Assembly (NCBI RefSeq): GCF_018282115.1
Contig: NZ_CP054306.1
Coordinates: forward strand, 1,163,488-1,227,487
DNA: 64,000 bases
Source of the DNA: Synechocystis sp. PCC 7338
GTDB lineage: Bacteria > Cyanobacteriota > Cyanobacteriia > Cyanobacteriales > Microcystaceae
Reading direction: 5' to 3'
The notes under the pieces are model-generated. The model worked only from the letters and a program-made list of their open reading frames with translations. It was not told the origin of the DNA and ran no database searches. The position numbers and the translations under genes were made by a program. Below are positions 18,662 to 26,963 of the stretch, piece by piece. How positions within the stretch are numbered: the first letter of the stretch is position 1; the number at the start of each line of letters is the position of its first letter.

Positions 18662-20656
18662 ATGGGGACTTCTGTGTCCAATCCGACGGCAATTTTACAG
18701 ACCCTGCAGGTTTTTCTGCAGAAATGGTGGTCTGAGTTTAACCTGCAAACCCGGTTGATGGCGGCAGCCACCTTGGTAGTGTCCCTATTGATGAGTGGGC
18801 TAACTTTTTGGGCGGTGAATACTATCCAAGAGGATGCTCAGTTGGTGGATACTCGTTTTGGCCGGGATGTGGGTTTGTTGTTGGCGGCCAATGTTGCCCC
18901 GATGATTGCCGATAAAAATTTGACGGAAGTGGCCCGGTTTTCCAGTCGCTTTTACGAAAATACCTCTAATCTCCGCTACATGATCTATGCTGACCCCTCC
19001 GGCAAGATCTTTTTTGGCATTCCCTATTCCGAAGAAACTGTCCAAAACTCCCTCACCCTAGAGCGGCGCATCGAATTGCCCCAGATTGATCCCCACAACT
19101 TTGACCAGCCCTTTGTGCGGCAACACCACACCCCCAATGGCGATGTCACTGATGTCTTCATTCCCCTGCAATACCAGGGCAAGTCCCTCGGAGTTCTGGC
19201 GATCGGCATTAACCCCAACCCCGCTGCGGTCAACTCTTCCAACTTAACCAGGGATGTGACTATTGCTGTTTTTATTTCTATCTGGGTGATGGTAATTCTC
19301 GGGGCTGTATTCAATGCCCTCACCATTACCCAACCGATTAAGGAATTATTGCTGGGGGTAAAGAACATCGCCGCCGGCAACTTTAAGCAGAGAATTACCC
19401 TGCCCTTCGGGGGGGAATTGGGGGAATTAATTGTTAACTTCAACGAGATGGCGGAGAGGCTGGAGCGTTATGAAGCCCAAAACATTGAAGAGTTAACTGC
19501 GGAAAAAGCAAAACTGGATACCCTTGTTTCCACGATCGCCGATGGGGCCATGTTGGTAGATACAAACTTAGAACTATTGTTGGTCAATCCTACTGCTCGT
19601 CGTTTATTTGCCTGGGAAAATAAGTCCATCATTGGCGAAAATTTACTGGAAAATTTGCCACCGGAAATTACTGCCCAACTGACCCAACCCTTGAGGGAAT
19701 TGGCCGCTGATCAGGGAAGCCTGCTGTTTGCACCTGGCCATAGGCCCCAAGAAGAAGAGGAACAGGATAAAACCTACGCCCCGGAAGAATTTCGCATTAG
19801 CCTCACCCAGCCGTTTCCCCGCACCATTCGTCTGATGTTGACCCAGGTGTTGGATCAAAATAGGGAAAATTTACGGGGCATTGTCATGACGGTGCAGGAC
19901 ATTACCAGGGAAGTGGAATTAAATGAGGCCAAAAGTCAGTTCATCAGTAATGTTTCCCATGAACTACGTACTCCCCTATTCAACATCAAATCCTTCATTG
20001 AAACCTTGAGTGAGTTTGGGGAGGATTTGAGTGAAGTGGAGCGCAAAGAATTTCTAGAAACCGCTAACCACGAAACCGATCGCCTGAGCCGATTGGTCAA
20101 CGATGTGTTGGATTTATCCCGGCTGGAATCCTCAAAAATTTACCAGTTGGATGCGGTGGATCTGCACCAATTAATTGAGCAAAGTTTACGTAGTTACCAA
20201 CTCAACGCTAAGGACAAACAACTACAGTTAGAAAAAATCTTGGATCCGGATCTACCCCTGGCCCTGGGCAACTACGACCTACTACTGCAGGTAATGACCA
20301 ATTTAATTGGCAATTCCTTTAAATTCACTAAAGCTGGGGGGAAAATTATTGTCCGGGCCTATGCCCTCCACCGCAATAACCTCCGGCCGGAAGATGGCCC
20401 AGGGCTAGTACGGGTGGAAATTTCCGACACTGGCATCGGCATTGACCCAGAGGATCAAGCGGCTATTTTTGAGCGTTTCTTTCGGGTGGAAAATCGGGTC
20501 CACACTCTAGAAGGTACGGGGTTGGGGCTTTCCATTGTCAAAAACATCATCGCCAAACACCAAAGCCAAATCCATTTGGTCAGTGAGGTGGGGGTAGGTA
20601 CCACCTTTTGGTTCGATCTGGCGGTATATCAATCCATGTTGATGGTGGTGGGCTAG
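18662..20656 (+). CDS. hik33: Sensor histidine kinase Hik33 / NblS (DspA)
   Basis: The 664-residue membrane kinase has TM1 (about 32-52), an extracytoplasmic sensor region (53-198), TM2 (199-219), a HAMP domain, a PAS domain (about 285-400), a HisKA domain with phospho-acceptor H433 in ISNVSHELRTPLFN, and an ATPase domain with DTGIGIDPEDQ and GTGLGLSIVKNI. It is the conserved essential cyanobacterial kinase that responds to cold, osmotic, oxidative and high-light stress and acts on RpaB. The ATG at 18662 gives the expected length. It is divergent from psaD with a 195-bp intergenic region. Confidence 0.97.
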   Translation: MGTSVSNPTAILQTLQVFLQKWWSEFNLQTRLMAAATLVVSLLMSGLTFWAVNTIQEDAQLVDTRFGRDVGLLLAANVAPMIADKNLTEVARFSSRFYENTSNLRYMIYADPSGKIFFGIPYSEETVQNSLTLERRIELPQIDPHNFDQPFVRQHHTPNGDVTDVFIPLQYQGKSLGVLAIGINPNPAAVNSSNLTRDVTIAVFISIWVMVILGAVFNALTITQPIKELLLGVKNIAAGNFKQRITLPFGGELGELIVNFNEMAERLERYEAQNIEELTAEKAKLDTLVSTIADGAMLVDTNLELLLVNPTARRLFAWENKSIIGENLLENLPPEITAQLTQPLRELAADQGSLLFAPGHRPQEEEEQDKTYAPEEFRISLTQPFPRTIRLMLTQVLDQNRENLRGIVMTVQDITREVELNEAKSQFISNVSHELRTPLFNIKSFIETLSEFGEDLSEVERKEFLETANHETDRLSRLVNDVLDLSRLESSKIYQLDAVDLHQLIEQSLRSYQLNAKDKQLQLEKILDPDLPLALGNYDLLLQVMTNLIGNSFKFTKAGGKIIVRAYALHRNNLRPEDGPGLVRVEISDTGIGIDPEDQAAIFERFFRVENRVHTLEGTGLGLSIVKNIIAKHQSQIHLVSEVGVGTTFWFDLAVYQSMLMVVG

Positions 20657-20740
20657 CTTCTTCTTTGGCGGCGCTAGTTTAAACGCAAAATTTATGCCCA
20701 AGTTCTCTCCGGTCCGTGGTTTTGAGCGATCTATCGATCT

Positions 20741-21859
20741 TTAGGTTAGTTTTGCTTTTAACCAAGTTTTTGCTTCCTGGGCTGTGCCTGGGGCAAGGAG
20801 CACACCATTGCGGTAATGGCCAGTCGCCAAGAGAACATTGTCATAGCCATCGAGGGGGCGGATTACCGGCGCACTTTCCCCCACTGGTCGAGGACGTTTC
20901 CCACTCCAGTAATTAATGGTTTCTGCCCGTTCTAAAAATGGATAATAAGAGATCGCCTGTTGCCAAAGGTTTTCCCTTAGTTCAGTATTAGGTTCTCCGT
21001 TGGGACAGTCAGTGGGAAATTCGACGGTGGCTCCCAACCAAAATTGGCCATTAGCCAGGGGGACGAGGTGAATATCTTCTGTGGTCAAGACCGATCGCCA
21101 AAGGGAATGGTGGAGTGGATTATCGGCGTCGGCAAATTGCAGTAGAAAGGCTTGGCCAATCACTGGCTGTAACTGTAATGGTTGATCGTTACTATTTTTA
21201 TTGGTCACCAAAGGATCACTGCCCAGGCCAGCGGTGACGATAACGTAGTCCACCGGAAAGTCATCTTGGCCAGCTTGCAAACTCTGGCAATTTCCACTAG
21301 CAGTGGCCGGAGGCAGAGGATGAACAGCTTGCTGGAAATGGCAACGCACTCCCTGTTGTTGAGCCGCTTCAATCAACCTTTGGGTGAGGGCTTGGGGCTG
21401 AATTTGCCAATCCCAGGGGGAATAGATTGCCCCTGCCATGGCCTCGTAACGCAAAGACCAACCTGATAGTTTCTGTTCAACTTCCGCCTTCGTCCATAAC
21501 TCCAGGGGATAGCCCTGACTCTGACGCACAGTTTGCAGTTGTTGCCAGCGGGGCCAATCCGCTTCCAGCAAGATTTTCACTAACCCTTGGCGATCGCCGG
21601 CAATGGTTTTGCCTGTAGCCGCTTCTAGTTCGGGTAAAAGGGTGCGGTATCCCTGTAAACTCTGTTCCCGCAAGCGCCAACCCCGGCCTTTGGTTTTCTG
21701 ACTAATAACCGCCATCAAAATACCGAGGGCCGCTCCGGTTGCTCCTTGGGCTGGCTCCTGGGCATCAAACAGGTCAATGGTTAACCCTGGCATGAGGCTT
21801 AGTTCGTAGGCAATGGTAGCCCCCACAACCCCAGCCCCCACAATGGCTATTTTTGGCAT
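20741..21859 (-). CDS. FAD-dependent glycine oxidase-like protein (DAO family)
   Basis: The 372-residue flavoprotein begins with the Rossmann motif IVGAGVVGATIAYEL and ends with ATGHYRNGVLLAPGTA, which is typical of ThiO and related D-amino-acid oxidases. It could make iminoglycine for thiazole synthesis, but no thiG or thiS gene is nearby, so another amine substrate is equally possible. The start is ATG at 21859. It converges on hik33 with an 84-bp gap in which no clear terminator hairpin is seen. Confidence 0.8.
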   Translation of the reverse strand: MPKIAIVGAGVVGATIAYELSLMPGLTIDLFDAQEPAQGATGAALGILMAVISQKTKGRGWRLREQSLQGYRTLLPELEAATGKTIAGDRQGLVKILLEADWPRWQQLQTVRQSQGYPLELWTKAEVEQKLSGWSLRYEAMAGAIYSPWDWQIQPQALTQRLIEAAQQQGVRCHFQQAVHPLPPATASGNCQSLQAGQDDFPVDYVIVTAGLGSDPLVTNKNSNDQPLQLQPVIGQAFLLQFADADNPLHHSLWRSVLTTEDIHLVPLANGQFWLGATVEFPTDCPNGEPNTELRENLWQQAISYYPFLERAETINYWSGKRPRPVGESAPVIRPLDGYDNVLLATGHYRNGVLLAPGTAQEAKTWLKAKLT

Positions 21860-22157
21860 TGGTGAACTTGGCTGCTGCTGAAAATCTGATCATAGGGGAA
21901 AATTTCAAGTTTTGCTCTCACTCTAAAACACCTTTTACCCCGTCTCCCAGAAAATAACTGCATCCTATCCCGTGTCACGGCAATAAATTTCAAAATATTT
22001 TTTAGCTTCTAGAGTCTTTTAAACTATAAATTCTTGAGTTATAAAGTTTAGGTATTTAGCATTCCAGGTATCTCGACTACTAGACAATAAAGTTGCTAAA
22101 ATACTTTAAACTGAGAAACTAGTAATTGCAGCAATCAATTAAGCTAAGGTTAAAGTA

Positions 22158-22442
22158 ATGCTAAATTCTAGCACTGTAAACCCCATGGGCAAAATCAGCA
22201 AAAATTTTTCCACCAAACAAACCACCATCCGCCTAGAGAGCAAGCTCATGGAGCGGATTAGTAAGCTCTGTGCCAAGGAAGGTTTAAGCAGAGAAGTTTT
22301 ATTTGAGGCTTTATTTGAGCACTATCTGGAAGACAAGGAGGCCTGGGCTACAATTCTGGAGCAGGCCAAGCAAAAAGCTGAATTTCGTCAGGTGATCGCC
22401 AATCATAAGCGGGCAAAAACGATGATGGAAAAGTTTGGCTAG
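22158..22442 (+). CDS. Small ribbon-helix-helix-like protein (94 aa)
   Basis: The central segment (STKQTTIRLESKLMERISKL, then SREVLFEALFEHYLED) has the beta-strand plus two-helix pattern of ribbon-helix-helix DNA-binding proteins. The C-terminal third is a charged helix. Members often repress their own operon or act in plasmid/antitoxin systems. AAGG lies 9 bases before the first ATG at 22158; a second in-frame ATG is at 22185. The gene converges on the integrase gene with a 44-bp gap, so it may regulate nearby accessory genes. Confidence 0.6.
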   Translation: MLNSSTVNPMGKISKNFSTKQTTIRLESKLMERISKLCAKEGLSREVLFEALFEHYLEDKEAWATILEQAKQKAEFRQVIANHKRAKTMMEKFG

Positions 22443-22486
22443 TAAAATTGAGAGAATTGCCAGAATTTTCTAGTAAATCAACAAAT

Positions 22487-23428
22487 TTAAAGCAAATCTG
22501 CCAAAATATCAGTAATTTGAGCTTGGTGCTGGTGACGGTTATCGTCGTAGATCATCAGGGTATTTAAATTGCTGTGGCGGCTTAGTTTTTGCACTTTACG
22601 AGTGTCCCCATTGGTAGCTTCTAGGGCGGCGGTGATGGCACTGTGACGCACTCGATGGGGACTCATAACTTTATTGATACCAGCTAATTCTGCACTAGTG
22701 CGGACGATGTTATAGATGGCGTTGCCGCTGAGACGATGGCCAAAAGTTGCCCGGTCGAGGGTGCAAAATAGGGGCTCATTTTTAGGGCGGGGGCCAATGG
22801 CAGTTAACCATTGGTTGATTAAAGTAGTGCCTTTAACGCTGAGGGTGATGGCCTGTTTGCCTAATTTTCCTTTGCCTTTAATGAGTAATTGGCGCTCCGT
22901 TGGTTGATAGTCCCCTAGGTTAAGAGCGCAAACTTCCGCCCGTCGGAGGGCATTGTCCCAGAGCAAACGCAGAATAGCTAAATCCCGCTTACCTTTGAGG
23001 GAATCAGGGGCAATGTGGTCGGTAATTTGCTTGAAGGAAGTGGGGCTAACTCCGGTGGTGTCCCGATAGGTTTCTGCCTTTAAACCTTCCACATCTTCTA
23101 GGGTGTACTGGCATTTGCCTACCCGGCGGGCATAGTTCACTAAGCTTTTAATTGCCGCCAATCGCACGTTAATGGTGGCTGGTTTCAATTCTCTTTCCAA
23201 TAATTCCGCTCGATAGCGTAAAACCATGGCGATCGCCTCGAAGTGATCCAAGCTCAAAAACCAAGCAATGACATCTGGAGATGGTTCTTCCCCGGCCATG
23301 GTGAGGAAAAAATCCTTTAACGCTTTGGCATAGGTTCTCCGGGTATTGGGCGATCGTTTATCCCGCAGTAGTTCTTCGAGAATGTTTGGATTAAGCCCGG
23401 ATAAATTGGCAGGGGAAGGGAGAAACAT
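22487..23428 (-). CDS. Tyrosine recombinase (XerC/phage-integrase family)
   Basis: The 313-residue protein has an N-terminal SAM-like core-binding domain (about 10-110) and a catalytic domain with all active residues: R162 (ALRRAEV), K186 (KGKGK), H258-x2-R261 (SPHRVRHS), H285 and nucleophile Y294 (LMIYDDN). It cuts and rejoins DNA at specific sites. A similar lone integrase gene (slr0733) is known in PCC 6803, so it may be a resident chromosomal recombinase rather than part of an intact prophage; no structural phage genes are seen. The start is ATG at 23428. Confidence 0.88.
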   Translation of the reverse strand: MFLPSPANLSGLNPNILEELLRDKRSPNTRRTYAKALKDFFLTMAGEEPSPDVIAWFLSLDHFEAIAMVLRYRAELLERELKPATINVRLAAIKSLVNYARRVGKCQYTLEDVEGLKAETYRDTTGVSPTSFKQITDHIAPDSLKGKRDLAILRLLWDNALRRAEVCALNLGDYQPTERQLLIKGKGKLGKQAITLSVKGTTLINQWLTAIGPRPKNEPLFCTLDRATFGHRLSGNAIYNIVRTSAELAGINKVMSPHRVRHSAITAALEATNGDTRKVQKLSRHSNLNTLMIYDDNRHQHQAQITDILADLL

Positions 23429-23598
23429 AGGGGGGAAGTTGTTATTTTATTCTTGCTCTTTAACCATCAAATAAAGCTCCGTAATCCGACGGCAGTCGTG
23501 GGACTTACTCTGATCCGTTACCCTAAAAGCAGAAAAGGAGAAGCCGCAAACTCCCCCTTTCCAATCAAAAAAATTGAACTTTAAAGGAAGTGTAACCC

Positions 23599-23856
23599 AT
23601 GGCTGAAATGGACAGTCCAAGGTTTTATGATTTGTTTCGCAAGGTAGCCAGCTTAGAAAAGCGATTAACCAAGCTAGAGGATGGGCATCAACAACTGGAT
23701 AACATCCTTGACCCGACTGGCTGGATAGGGGAAGCGTTTGATTTACAGGAGCAAGATCTGGAGGCTATCAAAGCTGAGATTAAAGCATTACAGACGGAAG
23801 TAAATGGCAAGTTGGATGCGATTCTGACTCACCTAACCGGATTTAGCAAAGACTAA
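23599..23856 (+). CDS. Small coiled-coil protein of unknown function (85 aa)
   Basis: The 85-residue product is rich in Leu, Lys and Glu with heptad-like spacing in KVASLEKRLTKLEDGHQQLD and DLEAIKAEIKALQTEVNGKL, so it is probably a coiled-coil dimer or a scaffold. An AAGGAAG ribosome-binding site precedes the ATG at 23599. No homologue is recognised. It lies between the integrase and a DUF4258/DUF2283 pair and is oriented away from the integrase. Confidence 0.6.
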   Translation: MAEMDSPRFYDLFRKVASLEKRLTKLEDGHQQLDNILDPTGWIGEAFDLQEQDLEAIKAEIKALQTEVNGKLDAILTHLTGFSKD

Positions 23857-23928
23857 TGGCAAGCACCCTTAAACCACCGCAACCCTTGCCAAAGCCGGGG
23901 ATTTTTATTTGGGGGAATGTCAGGAAGA

Positions 23929-24180
23929 TTAGGCGATCGCCAATTTGGGCAACCATTCTTGAAGTCGTGCCAAGGCAGATTGCGAGAGTAAAGGCTTTAG
24001 TTTCTGAAAATCATTAGGGTTTATCGTCTTAACTCCCAAAAGCTCTACAGCGATCACATTATTATCTTGGTCATAGTCCACAATAATGCCGTCTGCAATT
24101 TCTTCAGAGTCAATACCCGGTTTATCTGCCAGCCGGAAGTAGGCTGAATCAACTTCGGGGTCATATTCGATGTTGTTCAT
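23929..24180 (-). CDS. DUF2283 family protein (83 aa), probable antitoxin-like partner
   Basis: The short protein has the DUF2283 pattern: MNNIEYDPEVDSAYFRL at the start, then GIIVDYDQDNNVIAVELLGV. This family is usually found directly after a DUF4258 gene. Here its ATG at 24180 overlaps the stop of the upstream DUF4258 gene by four bases (ATGA), implying coupled translation. The role is inferred as the antitoxin of a small toxin-antitoxin-like pair and has not been shown. Confidence 0.75.
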   Translation of the reverse strand: MNNIEYDPEVDSAYFRLADKPGIDSEEIADGIIVDYDQDNNVIAVELLGVKTINPNDFQKLKPLLSQSALARLQEWLPKLAIA

Positions 24181-24428
24181 TTTTTAAATCTCCTGTCAAA
24201 AAAGACTGTCACAACTACAGGTGGTTGCTTATCTGGGTTGTAAACCACTCTTAAAGCTCTGTTGTCGCACTCAGGGATACGTTTCCATTTTCGGACAGTA
24301 TTTGTCCTCTCGTCTATGTCGGAATAGTCCGGGTCAGTTAGCACCTGATCAATCCATTCCCTCTTAATATTTGACCTTTCTGGTTTCTGAAGTTCATTTC
24401 TAGCATGATTTGACAGAACGTAATCCAA
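24177..24428 (-). CDS. DUF4258 family protein (83 aa), probable toxin-like partner
   Basis: The sequence begins DYVLSNHARNELQK and contains WIDQVLTDPDYSD, RVVYNPDKQPPVVVTVFFDRRFKK, a RelE-like compact basic fold typical of DUF4258. The start is a TTG codon at 24428, since no in-frame ATG exists near it. The gene overlaps the DUF2283 gene by four bases. A ribonuclease toxin is a guess from family and context; no function is known to me. Confidence 0.72.
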   Translation of the reverse strand: MDYVLSNHARNELQKPERSNIKREWIDQVLTDPDYSDIDERTNTVRKWKRIPECDNRALRVVYNPDKQPPVVVTVFFDRRFKK

Positions 24429-24699
24429 GGTACCGACCTACCCGCATGATCCATTGTTTTTCCTCAGATTAAGTATAGGAGCAAGCTTTCTGATCCTTAC
24501 TGGTGCTTCCTAACAAACTCAGCCACATTTACCCCTAGTTTATGGTGAAAGTCAAGGATGCGGAAACATCCATTATCACATTCTTAGTATAAGATAGCCC
24601 CCAGACAGTAAAGGTTCCAGCCCACTAAATCCACACCGGAGCAAGGCTAGGGGTAGAATTGCCAGGAAAGAGAATTATCCCCCCTTTAATTGTTTGCCC

Positions 24700-25092
24700 A
24701 TGGCCATCGTTATTAATTACCGTTCTCCGATCGCCGTCCTTGGTGCCTGCCTATGTCTCTCGGCGATCGCCCCCGCCCAAGCTGTGCCCCTGCAGTCCCC
24801 TATATTGGTTAGCCAAACCCAACTACTGCCACCGCCCCCCACTAGTCCCAATCCGGTACCGGACCCAAGTGCGTTGAGCTTTACCCCCAATGCCAGTTCC
24901 TACCGGGTGATGGCCCTAGTTACCTCTCCAGTAGAAGAACAACAGGTTAAAGCCGCTTATCCGGGGGCCTTTTTTACCACCTTCAATGGGCAACGGCTAT
25001 TACAAGTTGGTAGTTTTAGCGACCCCCTTAACGCTCAACAGGCGGCCTTGAGTTTGCAAAATTTGGGACTAGAAACAGTGATTAATCCCTAG
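24700..25092 (+). CDS. Exported SPOR-like domain protein (130 aa)
   Basis: A hydrophobic signal-type segment (about residues 8-27, ending AQAVP) is followed by a Pro-rich linker and a C-terminal domain with YRVMALVTSPVEEQQVKAAYPGA and LLQVGSFSDPLNAQQAALSLQ. The latter resembles a SPOR domain, which binds denuded peptidoglycan glycan strands. The start is ATG at 24700; the TTG at 24694 is in frame but less likely. The protein is probably periplasmic. It is 66 bp upstream of a flavoprotein gene on the same strand. Confidence 0.65.
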   Translation: MAIVINYRSPIAVLGACLCLSAIAPAQAVPLQSPILVSQTQLLPPPPTSPNPVPDPSALSFTPNASSYRVMALVTSPVEEQQVKAAYPGAFFTTFNGQRLLQVGSFSDPLNAQQAALSLQNLGLETVINP

Positions 25093-25158
25093 GTTGATGG
25101 ACGGTTCCATCTTTCAATTCCCTGGGGGCGATCGCCTGTTACCAGTTAAAGGTCAACT

Positions 25159-26319
25159 ATGTATCAGTTAGTGATTATCGGGGCCAGTCCAGAGGGGTTA
25201 GCGGCGGCCCATAGCTGCGTCGAGCAATATCCCGCAGCCAGAATTGCCCTAGTCACCCACGGTTGGGAACGGGGTTGGTCTGGCGATCGCGATGGGGAGT
25301 TAGCGGAGGAAAAATTTTGGGAACAGTTACGCTTACTAGCGGCCCAGGCCGTGGATATGGTAGTGGGAGAGGGGACTTTTTTACAAGCACCAGCGGGATT
25401 GCTATATCAAACCAAAGAGCGGACGTTAGAGGGGGAAAGTTATTTACTTACCAGCGGCAAAGTTGATGAGGAAAACTTTAATCGCTTCAGTGACACTCCC
25501 CAACAGTGGGCCATAGTGGGGGCCTTGCCGGAAAATCTGGTTTTAGCCCAGGAGTTAACCAAGCTGAGTCATAGGGTCACCATCCTGAGTCGCAATAGTC
25601 AGTTATTACCGGGGGAAGACCGGGAAATGGCGGCCCTTCTGCAAACCTATTTGGCAAGTTTAGGCATTGAATTTTGGTTTAATTGTAGTAATTTTATCCG
25701 GCACTATGACCAAGGTAATTGCACTTATCGCCTCCAATTTAACCATGGTTACGAGGGGGCTAGTCATCACCTCACTGTGGATAATTTCCATTCCAAGGAG
25801 CGATCGCCGCAGTACCGAGATCTACTCGCCAATCTGCCGGAACTAAACCCCAATGGCAGCCAAGGGCAAGGTTCTTACCTGATGGTGAACCAAAACTTGC
25901 AAACCGCCCATGGGCAAATTTATGCCTGTGGTAACTGGTTAAAAGGCTACCGTTGTGCCCCCATGGCCCAACAAGAAGCCAAGTATGTGGTTCACCAGCT
26001 TTTGGGCAAGAATACTACCCCGATTAACTACGGTCAAATGCCCTTTACCATCGACCTATCCCCTCTGTGGTATCGCATCGGCAACCCCGCCGCCCCCCAG
26101 AAAATCGTCCGGGGCTTTGAACCCTACAGCGACCACTGTGACCTACGGGGAATGTATAAATTGGCATTAGATTCCCATGACCGGATTATCAGCGCCCACT
26201 GGTTTGGGCCACGGGCCCGGGAAAGTATGGCTTTACTACAACTGGCGATCGCCAAGGGGATTAGTTGGTCGGAATTGAAACCCTTGCCCCTGTGGGAAAA
26301 TTGTCAAACTTTGTACTAA
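25159..26319 (+). CDS. FAD-dependent pyridine nucleotide-disulfide oxidoreductase-like protein
   Basis: The 386-residue protein has an N-terminal FAD motif (YQLVIIGASPEGLAAA), a central NAD(P)-type segment (WAIVGALPENLVLAQEL, an imperfect GxGxxG) and a C-terminal interface-like domain (MYKLALDSHDRIISAHWFGP). It lacks the CxxxxC redox disulfide of lipoamide dehydrogenase or mercuric reductase. Substrate and role are unknown. The N-terminal glycine motif is GASPEG rather than GxGxxG. The start is ATG at 25159. Confidence 0.75.
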   Translation: MYQLVIIGASPEGLAAAHSCVEQYPAARIALVTHGWERGWSGDRDGELAEEKFWEQLRLLAAQAVDMVVGEGTFLQAPAGLLYQTKERTLEGESYLLTSGKVDEENFNRFSDTPQQWAIVGALPENLVLAQELTKLSHRVTILSRNSQLLPGEDREMAALLQTYLASLGIEFWFNCSNFIRHYDQGNCTYRLQFNHGYEGASHHLTVDNFHSKERSPQYRDLLANLPELNPNGSQGQGSYLMVNQNLQTAHGQIYACGNWLKGYRCAPMAQQEAKYVVHQLLGKNTTPINYGQMPFTIDLSPLWYRIGNPAAPQKIVRGFEPYSDHCDLRGMYKLALDSHDRIISAHWFGPRARESMALLQLAIAKGISWSELKPLPLWENCQTLY

Positions 26320-26320
26320 G

Positions 26321-26788
26321 TTAATGCTTAATATTAACATTCAATCTTTTAATCATCCAAAAGCTCGTCGCCAAACACAAAATCGCGAAGCCCAGAGCCA
26401 ATAAATCTAAGCCTTCATATTTGCTGAAGTCAAAAATAATAATTTTCCTGGCTACGGCAATTATCGCCGTCACAATCACCAGTTCCACCTGGATGACATT
26501 ATCCTTCAAATAAACGGTGATATTTTCCAATAATTCTAGGGCGATCAATATATTTAAAAATAAACCAAAAATCTCGATTAAAGTTCTACTAAAAAAGCCA
26601 AAGGGTTCCCCCCGTAATTCGATAACTAGCACCTTAAAGAGGTCGAACACAGCAACAAAAACCACTACCATCAGGCAAATGGCTAATAACTTAGAAACTA
26701 GCTTCTCAAAACTACGTAACACCGACAAAAATAGTAAGTCTTGATCCTTAGATAATATTAATCTGATGTATCTGTGGATTGGTTTCAT
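26321..26788 (-). CDS. PsiE-like phosphate-starvation-inducible membrane protein
   Basis: The 155-residue protein (ATG at 26788; a longer frame to 26836 is less likely) has about four hydrophobic helices, and segments such as LFKVLVIELRGEPFGFF and LLENITVYLKDNVIQVELVIVTAIIAVARKIII are typical of the PsiE family. Members are small inner-membrane proteins of unknown biochemical role, induced by phosphate starvation in Escherichia coli. It is convergent with the upstream flavoprotein gene (1 bp between stops). Confidence 0.75.
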   Translation of the reverse strand: MKPIHRYIRLILSKDQDLLFLSVLRSFEKLVSKLLAICLMVVVFVAVFDLFKVLVIELRGEPFGFFSRTLIEIFGLFLNILIALELLENITVYLKDNVIQVELVIVTAIIAVARKIIIFDFSKYEGLDLLALGFAILCLATSFWMIKRLNVNIKH

Positions 26789-26963
26789 GGAGGGGTAGCA
26801 GGCAATAACAAAGGTCTCGCCATATTTTATCGGCAATGATCAGCCAAAATTTGCCCAGTTTGTAATGATGATTATTGCTTAAGCGATCGCCGGAGGGGTA
26901 GGGAAGATTACAATGGGGTTAATCCCATAGGAAGAGCGTTATCCGTTACCTGATCAATGTGCC

